NCBI RefSeq assembly: GCF_009720145.1 | Contig: NZ_CP046252.1 | Coordinates: forward strand, 744,001-808,000 | DNA length: 64,000 bases | Direction of reading: 5' to 3' | Source: Sphingobium sp. CAP-1 | GTDB lineage: Bacteria; Pseudomonadota; Alphaproteobacteria; Sphingomonadales; Sphingomonadaceae | Shown here: positions 17,210 to 26,077 of the stretch, one piece after another | How positions within the stretch are numbered: the first letter of the stretch is position 1 | Layout: the number at the start of each line of letters is the position of its first letter | The notes under the pieces: generated by a model | The model's input: only the letters and a program-made list of their open reading frames with translations | Told to the model about the DNA's origin: nothing | The model's database searches: none | Translations under genes and position numbers: made by a program

Positions 17210-18076
17210 ATGATTATTGCTCTGTTTGCGGCATCGGCGATGACAGCGACGCCCGTGACGGCGCAAAGGGTGGTCGACACGGCCCGTCCCGGCGCCATGA
17301 TCCGGCTGGCGCCAGGCGATTATGGCCGCCTGACGATCAAGAACAGGCAGTGGAAGCAGCCGATCACCATCGACGCAAAGGCGGCGACGCTGAAACTGGC
17401 GATCATCCAGTCGGATGGGGTCATTCTGCGCGGCGGCACTTTTTCCGGCGCGATGGGCGCAGGCGGGGAGGGATATGCCATCCTTCTCCGCCAGGCGCGG
17501 CGCATCAGTTTCGAAAGTCCGACCATGCGGGCGTCGATGCGGGGGCTGGTGATTGACCGATCCAGCGACGTGCGGGTGACACGGGCGACGATCACGGACA
17601 TGCGGATCGACGGCATCAATATCGCATCATCGCAGCGCGTCACCGTGACGGATAGCAGTTGTTCCAACTTCGATACCGGCGAAGCGCATCCCGACTGCAT
17701 CCAGATGTGGTCGCGCCCGGACCGGGGCATCACCCAGGATGTGACGTTGTTGCGCAATCGTTCCGTCGGCAAGATGCAGGGCTTCACCGGCTTCAATCAT
17801 GTTCGCAATGGCGTGAACGATGGCGGGTTCGACCGGATAACGATCAAGGACAGTTTCGTCGCAGGCGAAGATGCCCCCAGAGGGATTTTCCTCGGCGATT
17901 GTCGCGACTGTGTTGTAACGGGCAATCGGGCGCAAACCCTGCCGGGCGCGCGCTGGATGGAAACCATCTCGGTTGAAAATTGCACGCGTTGCACGGTGAA
18001 TGACAATCAGAACGGCGACCGGCCCGCCCGGCGTCCGCCCACGACGACGGTCCCCGACAAGGACAGGCGGCGATAG
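17210..18076 (+). CDS. Exported right-handed beta-helix protein (putative polysaccharide lyase or epimerase)
   Basis: A 288-residue protein with a signal peptide (residues 1-19, ending TPVTAQ). The ATG at 17210 has a GGAG site five bases upstream, which settles the start although the frame is open to 17141. The mature part has PGDYGRLTI, then successive beta-helix rungs (VILRGGTFSG, RGLVIDRSSDVRVT, GINIASSQRVTVTDS) and a conserved HPDCIQMW loop near residue 190. The same fold and HPDxIQxW loop occur in the RTX-tailed protein at 38713-40683, so the two are paralogues. A periplasmic lyase or C5-epimerase acting on the exopolysaccharide is the best guess; catalytic residues cannot be assigned. 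Confidence 0.75.
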   Translation: MIIALFAASAMTATPVTAQRVVDTARPGAMIRLAPGDYGRLTIKNRQWKQPITIDAKAATLKLAIIQSDGVILRGGTFSGAMGAGGEGYAILLRQARRISFESPTMRASMRGLVIDRSSDVRVTRATITDMRIDGINIASSQRVTVTDSSCSNFDTGEAHPDCIQMWSRPDRGITQDVTLLRNRSVGKMQGFTGFNHVRNGVNDGGFDRITIKDSFVAGEDAPRGIFLGDCRDCVVTGNRAQTLPGARWMETISVENCTRCTVNDNQNGDRPARRPPTTTVPDKDRRR

Positions 18077-18131
18077 TCGTGATTTCGGCATCCTGAACCT
18101 GTTGCCGCCGCCATTCCTGCGGCCATCAGGG

Positions 18132-19739
18132 CTAACCGCTTGGAAGCTGGCTGGCGTAACTCGGATTTTCCTCGGACTTGCTGCGTCGATAGGCAAGCGC
18201 CACGACGATGGCCATGATCATGAAGGCCAGGGAAGCATTATCCTCCTGTGACAGGACCGTCTGGCACACCAGCCAGGCACATAGCGTCACCCCAGCGGCA
18301 AGGGCGTAGCCGCCCTCCTCGGAATTGGCTGACATCCCCAGCTTGAAACCCTGAGTAATGGCCGTTCCGACCATCCCGATATAACAGATGAAACCGATGA
18401 TGCCATAATCTAGGAGCAGCGTCAGGGCGTAGCTGTCTATCGATATGTCGCCCTGTGGATTGGTCCAGCCCAGTGCCTGCGGCGCCTGCCCGACGCCATA
18501 GCCATTGATCGGGCGTTGCATGATTTTCGGGATCGCCAGCATCATTTGTTCCCGCCGTCCCTGATCGCTCGCGGCCTGGGTGCCACCGCCGAGGACCGAA
18601 ATCCGAAAGCGATCGATCGTCATGACCGCAACGACAATGGCGCAGAAAATGGCGGGATAGGCCGCCAATACGGCGGTGGGCAATAGCGTGTTGCCGCCGC
18701 GTGCCCGCGCCCGCAATGCCCAGGCGGCGATGAAAAGCGTATGGGTAACGAGCATCCCGACGAGGCCGACACGCGCCTGGGTGAGATCGACCGCGAACAG
18801 CAGCAATATATCAGCGCTCAGGCAGATGGCCTTGAGAACCAGATTCTTGCCGAACAATATATAGTAAAGGAAGAAGGGCGTGGTGAGAGCCATCCATTCC
18901 GCGAAAGACAGCGATACGATGAACGGCCCCATCACCCGATATTGGCCGTCGCGGAAATGCGGGGTTAGGCTGCGGACGACGAGTTCCTTGTCGCTGATCG
19001 TCAGGAAGGATGGAATATGATCCATCCACAACAGCGCCTGATTCTTATATTCGGCGAAGGCCATGCAGGCGAGAAAGATCGCCATGGTCCGAAATATGGC
19101 CGCCCATGTCAGGATGGCGCCCGGCCGCGAAAAAATATAGGCCGCCATGAGCAGAACCGCCGTCCAGCCCAACTGATCCTTTACCCACAGGCTGATTGCG
19201 GACTGATAATCACGGGCCAGCGCCAATGACAGCAATTGTATGATGAGAAAGCCGGCGAAAAATTTGAAGAAATGGGGGGATGCCCGGAAAATGCCGGCCA
19301 GTTCGTTACGGAAATCCTTTGACACCGACACGCTGATGGTCAGCATCAGCACGGCCAGCGCCAGGAATGCGCGCCGGATTTCGATTAACGGAAAACCGGG
19401 TACGTCGATGGCGATATAATAGGGCCAGATGACCACCGCCACGAAATAGGCGAAGAACATCTGCCGCATGAATCGCGTCGGTGGGGTAGCCCCTTCCGGC
19501 AGAAGCCAGATGATGAGCGCACCGAGCAAGGCGATCGGGACAACGAAGATCGACATGCGTGCTGTCGGCGTCATCGCGATCGCAACGCCCGCCATGCCAG
19601 CGGCAGCGAACAGCATCAGATACAGCAGAATCATCTGCCAGCGCCGCAAGGCAGGGCGACGATAGCCCATGAACTGGGCAAGGCGTCGCCTGCGAGGCGG
19701 CGGTAAATCGGGCAGCGGCATTGGGGATAGAGACGCCAC
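18132..19739 (-). CDS. Wzy/WaaL-type polysaccharide polymerase or O-antigen ligase
   Basis: A membrane protein of about 535 residues with 11-12 hydrophobic segments. Family features are the large periplasmic loop, the LTQARVGLVG segment, and the late INGYGVGQAPQAL and SIDSYALTLLLDYG motifs seen in O-antigen ligase and exopolysaccharide polymerase proteins. The frame continues to 19919, but the upstream part is not membrane-like; a GTG at 19739 preceded by GGAGGG is the best start (ATG at 19721 is also possible). In sphingan clusters the polymerase (SpsG/GelG) has this type. Together with the Wzx gene at 36992 it would complete a Wzx/Wzy pathway. Confidence 0.8.
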   Translation of the reverse strand: MASLSPMPLPDLPPPRRRRLAQFMGYRRPALRRWQMILLYLMLFAAAGMAGVAIAMTPTARMSIFVVPIALLGALIIWLLPEGATPPTRFMRQMFFAYFVAVVIWPYYIAIDVPGFPLIEIRRAFLALAVLMLTISVSVSKDFRNELAGIFRASPHFFKFFAGFLIIQLLSLALARDYQSAISLWVKDQLGWTAVLLMAAYIFSRPGAILTWAAIFRTMAIFLACMAFAEYKNQALLWMDHIPSFLTISDKELVVRSLTPHFRDGQYRVMGPFIVSLSFAEWMALTTPFFLYYILFGKNLVLKAICLSADILLLFAVDLTQARVGLVGMLVTHTLFIAAWALRARARGGNTLLPTAVLAAYPAIFCAIVVAVMTIDRFRISVLGGGTQAASDQGRREQMMLAIPKIMQRPINGYGVGQAPQALGWTNPQGDISIDSYALTLLLDYGIIGFICYIGMVGTAITQGFKLGMSANSEEGGYALAAGVTLCAWLVCQTVLSQEDNASLAFMIMAIVVALAYRRSKSEENPSYASQLPSG

Positions 19740-19947
19740 TGGCCCTCCAAAAAAGTTTGGCGGCAGGCGGTCGTGTGCGTTGCCGGTTCCCTTCGTAGCG
19801 ACGTTGGCGGGATGACGGCAATAGAATATGTCGGCTTTTCTTCGTATCTTTCTGTCTTGCGCATGATAATTGCGCCAAATTGGTGCAACGGCTGGTTCAT
19901 TTCTCATCCGGCTTGCCATGGCGCGTCACATTTGATTAGAGGGTTAC

Positions 19948-20070
19948 ATGCACATGAGCAAAGCCCCGCCACGGCTTGATGATCCGCGAGCGCGGATGGA
20001 AGCGGTTGTTTTCATCATGGGCGAAGTGATCGACCGGCCATCAGGCGCTGCCGATCGGATCGTGAACTGA
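19948..20070 (+). CDS. Small 40-residue open reading frame coupled to the PCP gene
   Basis: An ATG at 19948 (or 19954) preceded by AGAGGG opens a 40-codon frame that ends with TGA at 20068-20070, one base before the ATG of the chain-length gene. Translation gives a charged peptide (MHMSKAPPRLDDPRARMEAV, then FIMGEVIDRP). The near-overlap suggests translational coupling, as for a leader peptide or a small conserved partner. No family is recognised. Confidence 0.45.
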   Translation: MHMSKAPPRLDDPRARMEAVVFIMGEVIDRPSGAADRIVN

Positions 20071-20071
20071 C

Positions 20072-21349
20072 ATGTCGATCCAGCAATGGCTTCTGATCCT
20101 TTGGGCGCGACGACTGGTCATTCTGCTGACATTGGCTGGCGTTGCCGCGGGCGGGATCGTGGCTGGTTCGCGACTGCCCAAGACCTATGTCGGAAAGGCG
20201 CGGATCATGATCGAACTCGCCACCGATCCGATCACCGGCGGCAAGATCGAGCCGCGCGCCTTCGAAGGCGCGGTAGCGACGCAGACCGCACTGATCCAGG
20301 ATTTGTCTGTCATCAGCCGAGCGGCGCAGTTCGCAGGCTATGCGCCAATGACGGAGGCCAGGACCGAGGCGGAGTTGCGCGCGCGAGAAAGTGCGGCACG
20401 CGCGCTGGGCAGGGGCGTCGTCGCAACCAATGTCCCCAATTCCAATCTTATCGATATTGCAGGCTATTCCGGCTCCTATCAGGAAGCGCGCAAGCTGGCG
20501 GAGGCAGTTCGGCGCGCCTATATCGAATTGTCCATCCAACAGCAGCGCAGTTCGGCGATCCGTGCGCTGGTGATCATGCAACAGCAGATGCGGATATTCC
20601 TGCAACAACGAACGGTTGCATCGGAGCGTCGGACCGCATTTGAACGGCTGCATGATGTCGTCCTGCGCGACGATGGCGAGGACAGCGATACCGAAACGAT
20701 GGCGAAGATCGCGAAGGCCAATACCGACGATCTACAGAAGATGGCGCGTCGCAAGGCGGCCGCCGTTGATCAGTCTGGCAATATCCTGGCGTTATCACGG
20801 ATCGACGCGGCGCTCTCTGCCGCGCAGGCCTCGCTTGGCCCCAATCACCCGCAGGTTCAGGCGCTCATGGCACGAAGAGCGGTACTTGCCGCCAATGTGC
20901 AGGCGCCTGCGGTTGCGCAGAACGCGGCCATCAGTGTCCAGTCGATGATGTCTCAGAAGGTCGAACAGATGCTGGCCAACCGGGGCGTGCTGGCGGAAGG
21001 GCGCATGTTGCTGACGGAGGAATATGCGTCAGACAATCTGATCCGGGCACTGGCTGCGCGCATCGTCACGACCGCGCAACAGGCGAATGTCGTCAATAGC
21101 GGCGTAACCGCCGTCGGCGCCCCCAATGGCCCCGTGGAACCGATTGCGCCGAATTTCCCGGTGATCTGCATCGTGTCGGCGATTTTGGGCCTTATTCTGG
21201 GTGTGCAGATCGCCATTGTGGTCGAACTGCTGAACCGGCGCGTCCGGGGCATAGAGGATCTGGCGCGGATGGGCATTCCCATCCTGTCAGCGCTTCATCA
21301 GGATGACGACAAGGGCAGAGCAGAACTGGCATTCGACGCTGCGGCGTGA
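20072..21349 (+). CDS. Wzz/GumC-type chain-length regulator (PCP), no kinase domain
   Basis: A 425-residue inner-membrane protein. There are transmembrane segments at about 14-32 and 365-388, with a long periplasmic coiled-coil region between them. The NHPQVQALMARRAVL heptad region is typical of polysaccharide co-polymerases, and the APNGPVEPIAPN stretch precedes the second membrane segment. The short cytoplasmic end (NRRVRGIEDLARMGIPILSA) is the usual PCP C-terminal motif that docks a BY-kinase. It is the second PCP of this window; the other is at 29416-30750. It overlaps the following minus-strand acyltransferase by 52 bases. Confidence 0.83.
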   Translation: MSIQQWLLILWARRLVILLTLAGVAAGGIVAGSRLPKTYVGKARIMIELATDPITGGKIEPRAFEGAVATQTALIQDLSVISRAAQFAGYAPMTEARTEAELRARESAARALGRGVVATNVPNSNLIDIAGYSGSYQEARKLAEAVRRAYIELSIQQQRSSAIRALVIMQQQMRIFLQQRTVASERRTAFERLHDVVLRDDGEDSDTETMAKIAKANTDDLQKMARRKAAAVDQSGNILALSRIDAALSAAQASLGPNHPQVQALMARRAVLAANVQAPAVAQNAAISVQSMMSQKVEQMLANRGVLAEGRMLLTEEYASDNLIRALAARIVTTAQQANVVNSGVTAVGAPNGPVEPIAPNFPVICIVSAILGLILGVQIAIVVELLNRRVRGIEDLARMGIPILSALHQDDDKGRAELAFDAAA

Positions 21350-22407
21350 GGCGGCGTCACCAGTCGGCGGCGTAACGTCCGCGTCAGAGGTTTTTCGATC
21401 GTCACATAGAATAGCATGGCGGCGACCGTTCCCGCCAGGATCAGCAGCAGGTGCCCCATTCCGACCGCTTTCCAGGCGGCGGGCAGGTGGATCGCAATCC
21501 GCTGGGTGAAACTGTTGGCGATCGTATGCAGCAGATAGATGGTGTAGGAGGCCGCGCCCAGAAATACGCCCGCCTGCGGTATCCTGACCCGCAACTCGAT
21601 CCGCATCAGACCATGTAAGACACCTGCAAAGCCAAGACCCAGCAACAGGGTCCACCAGGTCGCAGCGAAAGAAACATAGTCGTTCAGGCCGGTCCGGTGA
21701 ATGACAAATCGCGCGTCGATCATGAGGAGCGCGATCACGAAGGCAACGGCTGCCAGGAGCGGTGCGAAAGTAGGCGTAAAGAGCCTATGGCGATGCATCA
21801 GTGCCAACCCCATGCCGAGCATGAAGTCCAGCGTGAAGGTGGACAGGAAGAAGGAGGGCAGTCCGGTGAAGGGCGATCCGATTGCGGCCAGCAGCAATTG
21901 ACCGATCGCGGCCGCTCCCCACAGGAGAAAGGCGGCGTAGCCGATAGGCCGGTGGACCAGCAGCAGCAGGAACATCGCGTAGAACAGCATTTCATGACGC
22001 AGGGTCCAGACGACCGCGGGCAGAGTCGGCTCCATTGACGGCCAGAGCAATGCCGAACGCGCCACCATCATGGGGTCGACCGGGCTGTGCAGGAGGGTGC
22101 GAAGCGCGGCCCAGCCCAGCACGATGATCCAGAGCGGCGGCAGCAACCGGATTGCCCGTTTAAGGAGATAGGGGCGTGCCGTTCCGGGCGTCCCGATATC
22201 CCCGCCATGCGCGGTCATGATGATGAAGCCGGACAGGACGAAGAAAAAATCGACGCCATGTTCGCCAAAGGACAGCCAGGACCATTGCGGGCCACCAAAT
22301 TCATCCGCCGATGCATTGGCATGGAAGATCACGACCAGCATGGCGGCAATGCCGCGCGCCAGTTCCACGGTGCGGATTGTCGATGAGGGACGAGCGGTAG
22401 CCGACAT
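21298..22407 (-). CDS. Acyltransferase-3 family O-acyltransferase (OafA-like)
   Basis: A 369-residue membrane acyltransferase with about ten hydrophobic segments. The characteristic start VELARGIAAMLVVIFHAN contains the catalytic His, followed by FFFVLSGFIIM and the R-rich YLLKRAIRLLPP motif. It probably adds O-acetyl (or a similar acyl) groups to the exopolysaccharide. The open frame extends upstream to 23181, but that part lies opposite the spike genes; the ATG at 22407 begins the recognisable domain. Its end overlaps the PCP gene convergently. The SGNH-type protein encoded just upstream on the other strand could remove the same groups. Confidence 0.85.
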   Translation of the reverse strand: MSATARPSSTIRTVELARGIAAMLVVIFHANASADEFGGPQWSWLSFGEHGVDFFFVLSGFIIMTAHGGDIGTPGTARPYLLKRAIRLLPPLWIIVLGWAALRTLLHSPVDPMMVARSALLWPSMEPTLPAVVWTLRHEMLFYAMFLLLLVHRPIGYAAFLLWGAAAIGQLLLAAIGSPFTGLPSFFLSTFTLDFMLGMGLALMHRHRLFTPTFAPLLAAVAFVIALLMIDARFVIHRTGLNDYVSFAATWWTLLLGLGFAGVLHGLMRIELRVRIPQAGVFLGAASYTIYLLHTIANSFTQRIAIHLPAAWKAVGMGHLLLILAGTVAAMLFYVTIEKPLTRTLRRRLVTPPHAAASNASSALPLSSS

Positions 22408-22558
22408 GGGGCTAACAGAAACTGATTGCGGCTGTTTGTCGAGTGCGATGCGCAAAAATCGACCGGAATGCGCAGGATCGGACGGAATGAGAAAATGCTG
22501 TCCTACAGCGGGCGACTCGGAATAAGAACAAATCAGGAACAATGCAAGGGAGCCGACC

Positions 22559-22825
22559 ATGAGTGATCTATTGTCCAGCTTTGCCGATTCTCCGACCGCG
22601 CCTGCGCGCCGCTGTTTCCAGATCACGCCGCATGACATCAATGCCGTCGATCCGATGCCCAAGGCACTTCGTGCGCCGAGCGACGGGACGATCATGTTGC
22701 GGGCGGCGAACAGCGACAGCGACGTTGCCCATCCGGTTCGCGCCGGGGAAATCGTCGCCGTGCGCGTCAGCCATGTTCGGGCCACCGGAACGACGGTGAC
22801 CGGCGCGATCATGGGGTATGCCTGA
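22559..22825 (+). CDS. Spike base protein-like (Rhodobacter GTA Rcc01079 type)
   Basis: An 88-residue protein whose pattern matches the small head-spike base of the Rhodobacter capsulatus gene transfer agent. An N-terminal polar part is followed by FQITPHD (about 20-26), then a beta-rich run with dGtimLRaa, an AGEIVAVRVSHV segment (about 62-73) and RATGTTVTGAI. A GGGAG ribosome site lies six bases before the ATG. The stop overlaps the start of the next gene by one base (TGATG), so both are made together. No capsid, portal or tail genes are nearby. The assignment is by recalled family pattern, not by a search. Confidence 0.65.
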   Translation: MSDLLSSFADSPTAPARRCFQITPHDINAVDPMPKALRAPSDGTIMLRAANSDSDVAHPVRAGEIVAVRVSHVRATGTTVTGAIMGYA

Positions 22826-24426
22826 TGCGTTTCGGTTTTGGATTCGAGATTGCGCGCGGCGGCAGCGATGCCGCCGTCCCGGTGGTGCCGGGACAATCCC
22901 TGACATCCTTCGCCCTGACGCCCAGCGTCCATTATCATCCGAACAGTCAGACGGCGACGCTGGACGGCTCCAGCCGGGTCACGGCCTGTCCCGACATCAG
23001 GGGGCTGGCGGCGCTGTCCGGCGTCAATTTTAGCGGGACGACGATCGGACCGGTGCAGATGACCGATGCGCTGGGGCGGCGATATTGGCGCTTCCGGGGG
23101 GCGGACGCGCTGATCGTCGCCAATATGCTGACCGCTTTGTCGGCGCGGGCGGTAGGTGTGTTCATGGTGGCGCGGGTGCATCTGGCCAAGAATTCGGCCA
23201 ATTTCTTCTCGCCGCGCTATTCGGCCTATACCGACGATGCCAGCAACAGCAGCTATTCGGGCGGGGCGACACTGCGCCAGGTCGTTACCGGTAATTCGGC
23301 GCCCTGGCTCTATGGCGCGGGGATCGGGGCGTTCACCGACGCCGCCAATGGCTATAGGGCGATCCCCGGTGCGCAGATGCAGGTGATCGGCGTGGCGTCG
23401 CGCACCACTGCGAATGGCGGCCAGCGGATTTATGTCAACAATGACGTGGCGAGCGTCGCCCAGTCCGGCGTCACATCGACCAACTGCACCGGCGGCCTGA
23501 TCGGCGGCGTGCCGGCTGCATCCAATGGCATCACCCTGGGATCGAATGCGGCCAATAATAGCGGCGACTTCTTCGACCTGTACGAATTCGCGCTGTGGAA
23601 TGCATCGCTCAGCAATGCGCAGGCCGACGCGATCGCCACCGCCATGATCGGCAACTATGCCATACCGGCGATCGATAGTCAGTTGGTGCTGGAAGGCGAC
23701 AGCATCACCAACGCGATCCCAACCGCACTGGCGACCGATCCGACCAGCGGCGGCAATATGGCGATGATCCTGACCGATCCGGGATCATCCTGGCTGCCAG
23801 CAACCTGCCGTGTCCTGTGCCGGGGTCAGTCGGGCGCGCAGGTCAGCGACCTTGTCACCCGGCGTGACGCCGCCAGCACGCTGGCTGCGGCGTTGATGCC
23901 CGGCGGCGCGGCGAAGAATGTGGTCGCCATTCAGATCGGTCGCAACAATGTGTCGGAAAGCAACGGCAAGCAGAATAGCACACAATTTTATGCGGCGTTG
24001 GTCGCCCTGATCAACACCGCTGCGACCGGTTATCTCCAGCGCGGATGGAAGGTGGTGGAAGTCGTCAATATCGCCGGCCCGTCTACGGCCGTCACCACCA
24101 ACCTGATCGCGGGCGAGGACACGATCCAGAAGCGACTGGAAGCGATCAGGTCGCTGGTGGCCGACACGGCAAACCATCTGCCCAACCCGACCTTCCTGAC
24201 CGATTGTCTGGCCGGGCCGGGACAGGCTTATGACGGATTGCTGAATGTGCTGCATCTTTATGATGTGACGGTCGGTGGCGACAGTATGTTCAGGACGGCC
24301 GCGGATGCCCAGGATGCCGCTGCGGGCTATTATGACAATGACTTCACCCATCTGCGTCTGGTCGGGCAGCAGTTGATGGTCAGTGGCGGCGATACCCCCG
24401 CTTATGGCTATGGCGCCATCTTGTAG
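22825..24426 (+). CDS. Spike/fibre-like protein with lectin-like and SGNH-hydrolase domains
   Basis: A 533-residue protein without a signal peptide. Residues about 105-280 look like a concanavalin/LamG-type jelly roll (RYWRFRGADAL, then FFDLYEFALWNASLSNAQAD, with AIGNY after). Residues about 286-520 form an SGNH hydrolase: GDSI at 291-294 with nucleophile Ser 293, the block II Gly in RGQSG, IGRNN at 371-375, and DFTH at 506-509. It is translationally coupled to the spike-base-like gene, the same pairing as the capsule-binding head spike of the Rhodobacter gene transfer agent. Binding and deacylating the cell's own exopolysaccharide would fit the context. A plain phage tail-fibre remnant is the alternative, but the frame is intact. 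Confidence 0.7.
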   Translation: MRFGFGFEIARGGSDAAVPVVPGQSLTSFALTPSVHYHPNSQTATLDGSSRVTACPDIRGLAALSGVNFSGTTIGPVQMTDALGRRYWRFRGADALIVANMLTALSARAVGVFMVARVHLAKNSANFFSPRYSAYTDDASNSSYSGGATLRQVVTGNSAPWLYGAGIGAFTDAANGYRAIPGAQMQVIGVASRTTANGGQRIYVNNDVASVAQSGVTSTNCTGGLIGGVPAASNGITLGSNAANNSGDFFDLYEFALWNASLSNAQADAIATAMIGNYAIPAIDSQLVLEGDSITNAIPTALATDPTSGGNMAMILTDPGSSWLPATCRVLCRGQSGAQVSDLVTRRDAASTLAAALMPGGAAKNVVAIQIGRNNVSESNGKQNSTQFYAALVALINTAATGYLQRGWKVVEVVNIAGPSTAVTTNLIAGEDTIQKRLEAIRSLVADTANHLPNPTFLTDCLAGPGQAYDGLLNVLHLYDVTVGGDSMFRTAADAQDAAAGYYDNDFTHLRLVGQQLMVSGGDTPAYGYGAIL

Positions 24427-24682
24427 CGAACGGGTCCGTAGCGAACAGGACGTGCGGGACGGTGATCCTCGCCGGATCGGTATCGATGGCGAAGAAGAAT
24501 GTCGCCGTTCCGCATGCGCGCAAGAACAAGATGAAAGACAGTCGGGACAGGCGTGCGCCGAATGGCCGCGCTACGTTCCAATTTGATACCGCGCCGCAAA
24601 AGAAAAGCGTCATGCGCGACCAGAATCCACTGCATCTCTTGTAGCATATCTTCGCCTGTTCAGGTTAGAAGGGCGGCGGACG

Positions 24683-26035
24683 ATGGAGAATGATGTGGGC
24701 TGGCTGTCAAAATTCTTTTCCCGCAAGGACGAAGATGAGGATGTCGATCCGTCGAACCTGTCCCTGATCGAAGGGGGCGGGGCGCGCACGGGTGCGGACC
24801 GCACCTCTCATTTTCCGCGATTTCACGGATCGGCGACCGATCAATTGCGTGGTTTTCGCGGCGGGCCGGAGGATCGGGTCCGGCTGAAGCTGCGGGACGC
24901 CTTCACGCCTGCCCAGCCGGTTGCGGATATTCAGCATCTCGCCGGACGGACTGCCGTGCTGCGTTCGTTGATCCGGTCGCTGGAGGATCAGCGCCTGCAT
25001 GTCGTGCTGTATGGCGAACGCGGCATCGGCAAGACATCTTTGTTGCGCGCGCTAACGGAACTGGGGCACGAGGCGCAATATCTGGTGCGCTACACCTCCT
25101 GCGGCGAAGAAAGCGATTTCGGCGCGCTGTTCCGGTCGGTCATAGAAACGATCCCGTTACTCTATCATGCCGACCATGATCCTACCGCGGCTGAAATCGA
25201 GCAGGGCAAGGCGCTCGACAGCCTGCTGCCGGCAGGGCCGCTCAGCGCCAACCAGATCAGCGACCTTTTTTCCCGCCTGTCCGGCACGCGGCTATTGATC
25301 ATTCTCGACGAATTTGATCGCAGCCCGCATAGCGGATTCCGTCGGTCGATCGCCGAACTGATCAAGAATCTGTCCGACCGTTCGATCCGGGTGCAACTGG
25401 TCATCGCCGGCGTTGCCAGCAATCTGGCCGAGCTGGTCGAGCATATTCCCTCGATTCGCCGCAATATCTTTGGGCTGCGCGTTCCGGCAATGGATGCCGC
25501 AGAGGTTCGCCAGATGATCGAGATCGGCGAGAATGCCAGCGGCATGACCTTTGACGAAAAGGCCGTGCAGCTCATCATTTCCTTCTCCTGCGGCTCGCCC
25601 TATCTGGCCAGCCTGCTGGGACAACATGCCGGCATGTCGGCAATCGATCGTGGCGTGCGAGAGGCAGGCATGGTCGATGTCGCCGAAGCGGTGCGTATTG
25701 CCGTGGATGAGATCGAGCAGCGCGTATCCGAACGGTCGGTCGAGACGATTCGCCGCGCCTTTGCCGAGGGGCAGGATTATGCGCTTGCGACCCTCGCCAG
25801 GATCGCCATGACTCATGGCGGCCGGCTCGACACGAAAAGCGGCGAGCAGGCGTCGGTCTGCGCACATGCGATCGCGGAAGCCGGTTTGCCCTATGATCTG
25901 GTCGTGCCGATCGGCAATCCCCAAGACGGTCGTTATGAATTCCGGGAAGAAGGTTTGCCGACTTATTTGTGGATGCTGGTCGCGCGCGAACAGGTCGATG
26001 ATCCGTTGAAGGCTGTGTCCAGAATTGGCGGCTGA
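24683..26035 (+). CDS. AAA+/STAND-type ATPase of unknown role
   Basis: A 450-residue cytoplasmic protein. After a charged N-terminus (ending near residue 85) comes an ORC/ExeA-like ATPase module: HLAGRTAVLRSLIRSLE, Walker A GERGIGKTS (about 111-119), Walker B LLIILDEFDR (about 212-221), a sensor-like VIAGVASN and a winged C-terminal region. It has no membrane segment. It stands between the spike-like gene (256-base gap) and the acetyltransferase of the same strand. An ATP-driven regulator or assembly factor for the surface machinery is possible; nothing in the sequence names a partner. Confidence 0.75.
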   Translation: MENDVGWLSKFFSRKDEDEDVDPSNLSLIEGGGARTGADRTSHFPRFHGSATDQLRGFRGGPEDRVRLKLRDAFTPAQPVADIQHLAGRTAVLRSLIRSLEDQRLHVVLYGERGIGKTSLLRALTELGHEAQYLVRYTSCGEESDFGALFRSVIETIPLLYHADHDPTAAEIEQGKALDSLLPAGPLSANQISDLFSRLSGTRLLIILDEFDRSPHSGFRRSIAELIKNLSDRSIRVQLVIAGVASNLAELVEHIPSIRRNIFGLRVPAMDAAEVRQMIEIGENASGMTFDEKAVQLIISFSCGSPYLASLLGQHAGMSAIDRGVREAGMVDVAEAVRIAVDEIEQRVSERSVETIRRAFAEGQDYALATLARIAMTHGGRLDTKSGEQASVCAHAIAEAGLPYDLVVPIGNPQDGRYEFREEGLPTYLWMLVAREQVDDPLKAVSRIGG

Positions 26036-26077
26036 GGCGGCGCTTAGGAAACGGGGCGTCATCAGGAGAAATCCGCT

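Noticed and set aside
22408..23181. N-terminal 258-codon extension of the OafA-like acyltransferase frame
   Set aside because: The extension is antisense to the spike-like genes and lacks membrane or enzyme features; the recognisable domain starts at 22407.
24424..24446. Direct repeat of GTAGCGAAC at the end of the spike-like gene
   Set aside because: Nine bases repeated once; too short to call an attachment site or target duplication.
24462..24644. A 60-codon frame after the spike-like gene
   Set aside because: Basic peptide with no ribosome site or recognisable family; possible but not supportable.
22559..26035. Prophage or full gene transfer agent cluster
   Set aside because: Only spike-like proteins were found. 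No portal, capsid, terminase, tail tape-measure, integrase or attachment site is visible nearby.
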